Assembly (NCBI GenBank): GCA_031254955.1
Contig: JAIRTK010000543.1
Span: forward strand, 1 to 5,298
Reading direction: 5' to 3'
Length of the DNA: 5,298 nucleotides
Source: Opitutaceae bacterium
Lineage (GTDB): Bacteria > Verrucomicrobiota > Verrucomicrobiia > Opitutales > Opitutaceae
Of this stretch, positions 1 to 4,394 are shown piece by piece. The notes under the pieces were generated by a model. It had not been told where the DNA came from, searched no databases, and saw nothing but the letters and a program-made list of their open reading frames with translations. How positions within the stretch are numbered: position 1 is the stretch's first letter; each line of letters starts with the position of its first letter. The translations under genes were made by a program, and so were the position numbers.

Positions 1-103
1 CATCCTTGACGAAATCGCCGCCATCCGCCAAGGCGGCGCCGCCGTCTCCGGCATGATCCACGGCTGGATGCGCGCTCAAGCAAACGCTTCATATCCGGAC
101 TAA
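1..103 (+). CDS. 3' end of an unidentified gene (C-terminal 33 residues)
   Basis: The frame beginning at base 2 is open to a TAA at 101-103. The other two plus frames hit stops within this stretch (TGA near base 7 in one, TGA near 54 in another). Codons in the open frame end mostly in G or C, as in the confident genes here. The visible tail reads ILDEIAAIRQGG, then AAVSGMIHGWMRAQ, then ANASYPD: an amphipathic helix followed by a short polar end, consistent with the C-terminus of a globular soluble protein. I do not recognise the family from 33 residues and assign no function. It runs toward the regulator gene (convergent), so it is probably not part of the ThuA operon. Confidence 0.5.
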   Translation, partial: ILDEIAAIRQGGAAVSGMIHGWMRAQANASYPD

Positions 104-287
104 AGTGCCATTATTATTAGTAAATGGTATGACTCCACTTTGAATGCCCCCCCCCGAGGGCGCTTCTCTCGCACCTCTCCCGCTCCCAGCGCACACGCCT
201 CAGCGCACACGCTTCTCACGTGCCCAGCGCACGTGCCTCTCCCGCTCCCAACGCGCGCGCCGCCGGACCGGGACCGGGCCGGGGGCG
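104..287. other. Convergent intergenic gap with C9 tract and short direct repeats
   Basis: This gap separates the stop of the upstream partial gene from the stop of the minus-strand regulator, so no promoter is required here. The first 40 bases are AT-rich and contain an imperfect hairpin: AAAGTG at 102-107 can pair with CACTTT at 136-141, and CCATT at 108-112 with AATGG at 123-127, with a bulge on the right side. No T-tract follows, so a classical intrinsic terminator is not clear on either strand. A run of nine C lies at 147-155. From 174 the sequence is GC-rich and repetitive (separate entry). Open frames across it have no coding character. Confidence 0.6.
174..254. repeat. Short GC-rich direct repeats downstream of the regulator
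   Basis: A 19-bp unit starting CCTCTCCCGCTCCCA occurs at 174-192 and 236-254 with one mismatch (G/A). Between the copies, CAGCGCACACGC occurs at 187-198 and 201-212, and a variant, CAGCGCACGTGC, at 225-236. The variant contains the palindrome GCACGTGC. The block lies immediately 3' of the AraC-type gene. It looks like a small expanded repeat of unknown role. It could affect transcript ends, but no specific function is supported. Confidence 0.6.
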
Positions 288-1307
288 TCAGGCTGCGCGC
301 GGGGTGTCGCGCCATCGCGTCGGCGTCATGCCGTTAAGTTCGCGGAATACGGTGGCGAAGTGCTGGCTCGACGCGAAGCCGCAGGCGTAGGCGATTTCGG
401 TGATGGTGGCGTCCGGCTTTTCGCGCAACAGACGCGCCGCCGTTTTTATCCGGCAATAAGAGAGGTGCTGCGCGGGCGTGCGGTTGGTCAGTTGCTGGCA
501 ATAGGTGGTGAACCGGCTGCGTTTGAGGCCGCACTGGGCGGCCATCGAGTCCACCGTCCACTCCTCGCCGATTCTTTGCGGCAGTTCGGCCAGAAACAAC
601 GCGACGCAGCGCTCGTTTGAGGTGAACGCGTTGTCCAGCGGGATTTGCAGGTTCTCCATCGTTTCGAGGATGACGAGCAACAGTTCGTTCACGGCCAGCG
701 CCATGCGGGTGCGGTCGAAGCGCCGGGGCGTGGCCGCGCGCGCGATTTCCTCGATCCGGCGAAACGCCGCCGCGGGCCGCCGCCCGAGATTCCACAACGG
801 CTGCTCGTTCTGGCTGAGCAACACCGCCAGCCGGTCGCGCTCCGCCGGCGTGAGCACCAGCCAGTCGGGCCATCGCCAAGGCTGGTTCGGGCGCCGCACG
901 CCGACATCGAGAATGAGCCAGGCCAGATGCGACGCCTCCACGCACGGACGCCCGATGCGATGCCGTTGCCAGGGGCGCGTGACGGTCAGGCCGCCGGGGT
1001 GCATCGGATGCGACTTGCCCTCCACCGAGAACGCGAGGCGCCCGCTGAAAAGATAGGTGATCTCGATGCCCTCGTTGCGATGCCAATCCAGCCCCCAAGC
1101 CTGATCGTCACGCGCGTTCCACGCCCCCGCCGAGCAGAGTTGCGGCAACACGTCGCCGGGCAGCGCGAGTCCGGGATACGCGCCATGCACCACCGCGGCC
1201 AGTTCCACCCGTCCGGCGCCGGCGGCCTCGCGCAACGGCCCGCAAGTGTCCGCATAATAGTCCTCGCCCAGCGCCGCGCCGTGGAACTCGTTCGGCTTTT
1301 TTTTCAT
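288..1307 (-). CDS. AraC/XylS-family transcriptional regulator with N-terminal cupin sensor domain
   Basis: The encoded 339-residue protein is a probable cytoplasmic transcription factor that senses a small molecule, likely a sugar or glycoside. The N-terminal half has an AraC-type cupin: WHRNEGIEITYLFSG near residues 75-89, then a GGLTVTRPWQRHRI strand around 105-118. The C-terminal about 100 residues form the paired helix-turn-helix DNA-binding domain. The first HTH is about 249-275 (WTVDSMAAQCGLKRSRF). The second is about 300-331, with the family signature ITEIAYACGFASSQHFATVF followed by G-x-TPTRWR. The length is normal for a cupin-AraC protein. I chose the start at 1307 (MKKKPNEF), which leaves a 79-bp relatively AT-rich divergent promoter region before the ThuA gene. 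It has no clear Shine-Dalgarno. An in-frame start at 1388 would add 27 residues and does have a strong ribosome-binding site, but third-codon GC drops there, suggesting non-coding DNA. Divergent placement makes the ThuA gene the obvious target; the ligand is unknown. Confidence 0.93.
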   Translation of the reverse strand: MKKKPNEFHGAALGEDYYADTCGPLREAAGAGRVELAAVVHGAYPGLALPGDVLPQLCSAGAWNARDDQAWGLDWHRNEGIEITYLFSGRLAFSVEGKSHPMHPGGLTVTRPWQRHRIGRPCVEASHLAWLILDVGVRRPNQPWRWPDWLVLTPAERDRLAVLLSQNEQPLWNLGRRPAAAFRRIEEIARAATPRRFDRTRMALAVNELLLVILETMENLQIPLDNAFTSNERCVALFLAELPQRIGEEWTVDSMAAQCGLKRSRFTTYCQQLTNRTPAQHLSYCRIKTAARLLREKPDATITEIAYACGFASSQHFATVFRELNGMTPTRWRDTPRAA

Positions 1308-1386
1308 GTTCAAAATCAACCAATGGCGGACGATGGACGCAAGGATTACATCCATCGGATATTCTGTAAGACGCTGGAATATCACC
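1308..1386. promoter_or_regulatory. Divergent promoter region between the AraC-type regulator and the ThuA-like gene
   Basis: These 79 bases separate two head-to-head starts and are AT-richer than the flanking genes, so promoters for both directions should lie here or just inside the genes. I see no convincing pair of -35 and -10 hexamers. TATTCT at 1360-1365 resembles a -10 box for the rightward gene but lacks a good partner 17 bases upstream. That fits an activator-dependent promoter but does not prove one. Confidence 0.55.
1331..1357. promoter_or_regulatory. Candidate operator: 7-bp inverted repeat with 13-bp spacer
   Basis: CGATGGA at 1331-1337 is a perfect inverted match to TCCATCG at 1351-1357. 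The half-site centres are 20 bp apart, close to two helical turns, so a dimer could contact both on one face of the helix. It is the clearest dyad in the divergent region and is a plausible site for the adjacent AraC-type protein. Many AraC-family operators are direct repeats rather than inverted, and a 7-bp dyad can occur by chance, so confidence is low. Confidence 0.3.
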
Positions 1387-2289
1387 ATGAAAAACACCTC
1401 CCTCATCCGTTCCGTCCTGTTTTTAATGCTTCCTGTTTTTGCCGCCCCGGGCCTGTTGCCGGCGGCGCCGCAGGCGCAGTCCGCGCCCCTGCGCGTGATG
1501 CTGCTGAGCGGCTCCAACAACCACAACTGGCGCGCCACCACGCCGGAGCTGTGCGCGACGCTGCGCGAATGCGGGCGTTTTCAGGTGGACGTGATCGAAG
1601 ACGTCGCCGCGCTGAACCCGCCGGACTTCGCGCCCTACGACGTGGTGGTGAGCAATTTCAACACCTTCCAGACCCGCGCCATCGAGCGCGACGGCAAGCG
1701 GACGCACGAACTTGTGTCCGTGCCGGTCGCGCACGTGTGGGACGAGGCGGTGCGCGAGGCATTTCTGGCCCGCATCCGCGCGGGCGGCGGCTTCGTGGTC
1801 GTCCACGCGGGAAGCTGCTGTTTCTACGACTGGCCGGAGTTTCAACGGCTGGCCGCCACCACCTGGACCTACGGACGCACGAGCCACGGGCTGCGCCACG
1901 CCGCGCCCGTGACATTCACGGACGCGGAGCATCCCGTCACGCGCGGGCTGGCGCCGTTCTGGACCTACGACGAGTTCTGGGAAAACCTCGTCGTGCAACC
2001 CGGCGCGGTGCCGCTGGCGGAGGCCGTGCCCGCCGTGGAGCATCGCGGCGGCGGCCAACCCGCGCCGATCCTGTTTGCCACGGAGCTTGGCCGGGGACGC
2101 GGCTTCTGCCTGTTGCTCGGGCACGACGTGGCGGCCATGCGCAACCCCGCTTTCCGCACCCTGCTCAAGCGCGGCACGGAATGGGCCGCCAGCGGCGCCG
2201 TCACGCTCCCGCCCGACCCCGGCTGGCCGGCGACCGAGCAGGCCGCCCAAGCACTGACGGAAACGCCTTGGGCGCGGAAACGCCGGTAG
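1387..2289 (+). CDS. Secreted ThuA-like (trehalose utilisation family) protein
   Basis: This 300-residue protein belongs to the ThuA-like family, which has a class-I glutamine amidotransferase-like fold. ThuA members act in catabolism of 3-keto-disaccharides and related glycosides, but the exact chemistry is poorly defined. Residues 1 to about 33 are a Sec-type signal peptide: n-region MKNTSLIR, hydrophobic core VLFLMLPVFAAPGLL, then a small-residue c-region around APQAQSA. The mature protein is therefore probably periplasmic. Family signatures follow: RVMLLSGSNNHNW (36-48), GGGFVVVHAGS (133-143), EHPVTRGL (181-188), DEFWENL (195-201) and GRGRGFCLLLGHD (235-247). I chose the ATG at 1387 because it places the signal peptide at the N-terminus; an upstream in-frame ATG at 1306 would bury it behind 27 residues. 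No strong Shine-Dalgarno precedes 1387. The last six residues (WARKRR) and the TAG stop lie inside the left arm of the inverted-repeat element, so that element has probably replaced the original C-terminal end. Confidence 0.92.
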   Translation: MKNTSLIRSVLFLMLPVFAAPGLLPAAPQAQSAPLRVMLLSGSNNHNWRATTPELCATLRECGRFQVDVIEDVAALNPPDFAPYDVVVSNFNTFQTRAIERDGKRTHELVSVPVAHVWDEAVREAFLARIRAGGGFVVVHAGSCCFYDWPEFQRLAATTWTYGRTSHGLRHAAPVTFTDAEHPVTRGLAPFWTYDEFWENLVVQPGAVPLAEAVPAVEHRGGGQPAPILFATELGRGRGFCLLLGHDVAAMRNPAFRTLLKRGTEWAASGAVTLPPDPGWPATEQAAQALTETPWARKRR

Positions 2290-2460
2290 GGAGGCCTCTC
2301 CGAGGCCTCCGCGAAAACGCTCCGATTTTCCCCATGAAAATTCAACCCGCCAGCTCCGCAAACCGCCAGCTCCGTAACCCGCCAACCCCGTAACCCGAAA
2401 CCGCCAGCCCCGTCCGGCGGAGGCCTCGGAGAGGCCTCCCTACCGGCGCTTCCGCGCCAA
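2268..2460. repeat. REP/BIME-like inverted-repeat element
   Basis: The left arm (2268-2312, 45 bp) and right arm (2417-2460, 44 bp) are reverse complements apart from one base change and one extra G. Each arm also contains its own hairpin: GGAGGCCTC, a 3-base loop, GAGGCCTCC (stems 2290-2298/2302-2310 and 2419-2427/2431-2439). The core of 104 bp includes a 16-bp tandem repeat. Nested palindromes in inverted pairs between genes are the architecture of REP/BIME elements, which are usually genome-wide families mobilised in trans. No transposase lies in this window. Because the left hairpin starts at the ThuA stop, the transcript would fold here, which may stabilise or terminate the ThuA mRNA. 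There is no T-run for a classical intrinsic terminator. High copy number elsewhere is expected but unverified. Confidence 0.8.
2344..2413. repeat. 16-bp tandem repeat in the core of the inverted-repeat element
   Basis: The consensus is AACCCGCCAGCTCCGT. Copies lie at 2344-2359, 2360-2375 and 2376-2391. A 6-base partial unit (2392-2397) is followed by a fourth full copy at 2398-2413. Copies differ at one to three positions. The tract occupies most of the interval between the two palindromic arms, so it appears to be an internal expansion of the element. It contains no plausible gene. Confidence 0.75.
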
Positions 2461-2556
2461 TCCTCTAGCGTTGGCGACACCATAAACCGAATAGGCCGCA
2501 ATAGTCTCCAAACACTGTTCAAATTCCACCAATGCACGCAAACGGACGCCAGCCAT
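2440..2556 (-). CDS. Possible 38-residue small protein ending inside the repeat arm
   Basis: A minus-strand ORF begins at ATG 2556 (MAGVRLRALVEFEQCLETI) and ends in ARGLARKRR at a TAG inside the right arm of the inverted-repeat element. AGGA lies four bases upstream of the ATG, a plausible but slightly close ribosome-binding site. The middle is protein-like: an amphipathic VEFEQCLETIAAYSVYGVA stretch, a mixed composition and a highly basic tail. DNA at 2461-2560 is less GC-rich and unlike the repeats on either side, so it may be a remnant of a gene or a peptide carried with the element. The frame stays open far upstream, but there it reads only through repeats. Whether it is expressed is unknown, and I recognise no family. 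Confidence 0.25.
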   Translation of the reverse strand: MAGVRLRALVEFEQCLETIAAYSVYGVANARGLARKRR

Positions 2557-2578
2557 GCCGTCCTCATGCGATACTCCC

Positions 2579-2688
2579 AACCTCCACCTCCCTCCCAACC
2601 AACCTCCACCTCCCTGCCAACCAACCTCCACTTCCCTGCCAACCAACCTCCACTTCCCTGCCAACCAATCCCAGCCTCCCTCCCAACC
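2579..2688. repeat. Five copies of a 22-bp C-rich tandem repeat
   Basis: Units begin AACCTCCAC and end CCAACC. They lie at 2579-2600, 2601-2622, 2623-2644, 2645-2666 and 2667-2688. Copies 3 and 4 are identical, copies 1 and 2 each differ by one or two bases, and copy 5 has diverged. The plus strand from 2579 to the start codon contains only four G in 137 bases. A transcript reading rightward here would be C-rich, G-poor and almost unstructured. The unit length of 22 is not a multiple of three, so copy-number change would not preserve a reading frame, which argues against a coding role. Confidence 0.9.
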
Positions 2689-2699
2689 TAACCCAACCC
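2678..2699 (-). other. G-quadruplex motif on the minus strand (i-motif on the plus strand)
   Basis: CCC tracts at 2678-2680, 2682-2684, 2692-2694 and 2697-2699 are separated by 1, 7 and 2 bases. The minus strand therefore fits the standard G3+N1-7 four-tract rule. A fifth tract at 2670-2672 lies five bases further left. The motif ends 16 bases before the dehydrogenase start codon, on the template strand for that gene. Whether it folds in the cell is unknown. Confidence 0.5.
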
Positions 2700-2715
2700 A
2701 ACATCCCTCCCCACC

Positions 2716-4314
2716 ATGAATAATCCCATCGCCTCCACCGCCTCCGCCATCGCCTCCACCGCCTCCGCCATCGCCGCTGCGCCCGCCGCCGCATCCGCCG
2801 TCCCTGCCGCTACCGCGCCCGCTGCATCCGCAGCCGCATCCGCCGCATCCGCCGTCCCTGCCGCCGTCCCTGCCGCAGCCGCATCCGCCGCATCCGCCGT
2901 CCCTGCCGCCGCGTCTGCCGCGGCCGCCATCACCTCCATTGCCTCCGCCGCCGCGAAAATCGGACGCCGCCGCTTCCTGGCCGCCGCCGGCCTCGCCGCC
3001 GCGCCGCTCATCCTGCCGTCGCGATTGTTTGGCGGCGGCGCCCCGAGCAACCACCTGCGCCTCGCCGTCATCGGATGCGGCAGCCGCTCCCGTCAACTGG
3101 TTTTCAGCAATTCCGGCGCGGCGGTCGAAGCCGACGCGCGCATCGTGGCGACCTGCGACTGTTTCACCCAACGCCGCGAAACCATGGCCGCCGAGTTGAA
3201 CACACGCTACGGCGCGAACGTATGCGCGCCGGTCGCCGACCACCGCGAAGTGCTCGCCCGCGCCGACATCGACGGCGTCATCATCGCCGCGCACGACCAC
3301 TGGCACGTCCCGCTCGCCCACGCCGCCGCCCTGGCCGGCAAGGACGTGTATGTGGAAAAGCCGCTCACGCCGGCGCTGGCCTGGGCGTTCAAACTGCGCG
3401 AGGCCGCCGCGCGCAAAAAAATCGTCGTGCAATACGGCACGCAGCAACGCTCAAACCAGACGCAATTCCGGCGCGCCTGCGAGTTCGTGCGCAACGGCTA
3501 CATCGGCAAAATCAAGGAAGTCGTTTGCTGGTGCCCCGACATGTCGGAGGAAATCAAACACGCCCAAGTGCAGCCCTACGGCTCCGTCGAAAACGCCGAG
3601 CCGCCCGCCGGTTTCGACTACGACCGCTGGCTCGGCCCCGCGCCGGAAAAACCCTACACAGTGGACCGCTGCACGCGCTTCGGCGGCTATCACATCTACG
3701 ATTATTCGCTTGGCTTCATCGCCGGCTGGGGCGCGCACCCCCTCGACATCGCCCAGTGGGGGCTGGACGCCGACCGCACCAGCCCGGTGCGCTACGAAGG
3801 CACGGGCCTGCTGCCGCTCACCGGACGCCTGTGGGACTCCCTGGAGTCCTTCGACGCGCGCTGCGACTACGCCGGCGGCGTGCGCCTGCGCCTCATGGGC
3901 TGGCGCGCCGCCGCGCCGGCGCTGGCGCGGCGGCGCATTCGCGCCCGCGCGTCACACGGCACGCATTTCATCGGCGAAAAAGGCTGGATCACCGTGGACC
4001 GCAGCGCGCTGCTCGCCAGCGACCGCCGCCTCCAGTCCAAGGACGCGGAAGTCTCCGAAAACGAAATCCGCCTGAAGCGGACAAAATCCCACATGCGCGA
4101 TTTCTTTGATTGCATGCGCAGTCGCGAGACCACCATCAGTCCGCTGGAAGCCGCCATCCGCAGCGACACCATCAGCCACCTCGCCAACGCCGCCATTCGC
4201 CTCGACCGTCCGCTGCGCTGGGACCCGGACGCGGAAAAAGTCATCAACGACGACGAAGCCGCCGCCATGCTCGACCGCCCGCTGCGCGCCAAGTGGAACG
4301 AATTCGCCCTCTGA
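2716..4314 (+). CDS. Tat-exported Gfo/Idh/MocA-family NAD(P)-dependent oxidoreductase with a long Ala/Ser-rich N-terminal extension
   Basis: The encoded 532-residue protein is a sugar or glycoside dehydrogenase of the glucose-fructose oxidoreductase/inositol dehydrogenase/MocA family. Residues 114-122 (LRLAVIGCG) are the Rossmann dinucleotide-binding strand and glycine loop. AHDHWHVP (192-199) and VEKPLT (213-218, with the conserved Lys215) are the usual active-site blocks. GWGAHPLDIAQWGLDAD begins at 337 and carries the His341/Asp344 pair. The C-terminal RPLRWDP...EKVINDDEA...RPLRAKW tail is typical of planctomycete and verrucomicrobial members. GRRRFLAAAGLAAAPLILP (83-101) is a twin-arginine signal, so the folded cofactor-loaded enzyme should be exported. 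Residues 1-80 are unusual: 44 are Ala, the rest mostly Ser/Pro/Thr/Val/Ile, and none is charged. No ATG, GTG or TTG lies in frame between 2716 and the Tat motif, so the extension is translated unless a rare start is used. The isomerase-like gene follows after 80 bp, probably in the same transcript. Confidence 0.93.
   Translation: MNNPIASTASAIASTASAIAAAPAAASAVPAATAPAASAAASAASAVPAAVPAAAASAASAVPAAASAAAAITSIASAAAKIGRRRFLAAAGLAAAPLILPSRLFGGGAPSNHLRLAVIGCGSRSRQLVFSNSGAAVEADARIVATCDCFTQRRETMAAELNTRYGANVCAPVADHREVLARADIDGVIIAAHDHWHVPLAHAAALAGKDVYVEKPLTPALAWAFKLREAAARKKIVVQYGTQQRSNQTQFRRACEFVRNGYIGKIKEVVCWCPDMSEEIKHAQVQPYGSVENAEPPAGFDYDRWLGPAPEKPYTVDRCTRFGGYHIYDYSLGFIAGWGAHPLDIAQWGLDADRTSPVRYEGTGLLPLTGRLWDSLESFDARCDYAGGVRLRLMGWRAAAPALARRRIRARASHGTHFIGEKGWITVDRSALLASDRRLQSKDAEVSENEIRLKRTKSHMRDFFDCMRSRETTISPLEAAIRSDTISHLANAAIRLDRPLRWDPDAEKVINDDEAAAMLDRPLRAKWNEFAL
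2728..2769 (+). repeat. In-frame 21-bp perfect tandem duplication in the dehydrogenase N-terminus
   Basis: The 21-bp unit at 2728-2748 is repeated exactly at 2749-2769 and encodes IASTASA twice. The length is a multiple of three, so gain or loss of a copy changes the protein by seven residues without a frameshift. It lies directly after MNNP at the start of the coding region. Confidence 0.85.
2830..2910 (+). repeat. In-frame 36-bp perfect direct repeat (45-bp period) in the dehydrogenase N-terminus
   Basis: Identical 36-bp segments occupy 2830-2865 and 2875-2910, each encoding AAASAASAVPAA. They are separated by 9 bp that itself repeats the GTCCCTGCC theme. The 45-bp period is a multiple of three. 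A partial related unit (GCATCCGCCGTCCCTGCC) lies upstream near 2791. The pattern indicates expansion by slippage or unequal exchange under selection to keep the reading frame. Confidence 0.85.
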
Positions 4315-4394
4315 CACCGGCGGCATCGCTTTCCTGTTTCCAAAACCATCCTGTCACAACCCGAAAAACTCATCCGCCAAACCAACACACTATT
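4315..4394. other. Short spacer between the dehydrogenase and the isomerase-like gene
   Basis: The 80-bp spacer contains no hairpin with a T-run, no clear promoter and no Shine-Dalgarno before the downstream start (bases before the ATG read CCAACACACTATT). It is C/A-rich and G-poor over its last 40 bases, a milder version of the leader upstream of the dehydrogenase. Read-through transcription is the simplest interpretation. Confidence 0.5.

Larger units (their letters stand above)
2461..2715. other. Gene-poor leader region upstream of the Gfo/Idh/MocA gene
   Basis: This stretch joins the inverted-repeat element to the dehydrogenase start. Bases 2461-2578 are unique sequence of moderate GC, overlapped by the possible small minus-strand ORF. 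Bases 2579-2688 are the 22-bp tandem repeats, and 2689-2715 continues the same C/A/T-rich composition to the start codon. No promoter hexamers are convincing. There is no Shine-Dalgarno: the bases before the ATG read CATCCCTCCCCACC. The 426-bp gap from the ThuA stop suggests that the dehydrogenase is transcribed separately or conditionally. Confidence 0.6.

Noticed and set aside
102..141. Intrinsic terminator after the upstream partial gene
   Set aside because: The AAAGTG/CACTTT and CCATT/AATGG pairing is imperfect, AT-rich and overlaps the stop codon, with no T-tract following on either strand.
1306..1386. Longer ThuA start at 1306
   Set aside because: It would put 27 residues in front of a textbook Sec signal peptide, and it begins inside the regulator's start codon region. 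ATG 1387 fits the signal peptide better.
645..2393. Plus-strand open frame of 582 codons across the regulator and ThuA genes
   Set aside because: It is antisense to the regulator for its first half and out of frame with ThuA for the second. Its product is Arg/Ala/Pro-rich without motifs, the usual artefact of high-GC DNA, whereas both genes it overlaps have clear family signatures.
2579..2688. CRISPR array
   Set aside because: The 22-bp units are directly contiguous with no spacers, are low-complexity, and no cas gene is present.
2557..3447. Minus-strand Gly-rich continuation upstream of the 38-codon ORF
   Set aside because: The Gly/Asp/Arg repeats are the antisense of the Ala/Ser coding repeats and the 22-bp tandem repeats. 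Only the last 38 codons lie in unique sequence, so only that part was kept, at low confidence.
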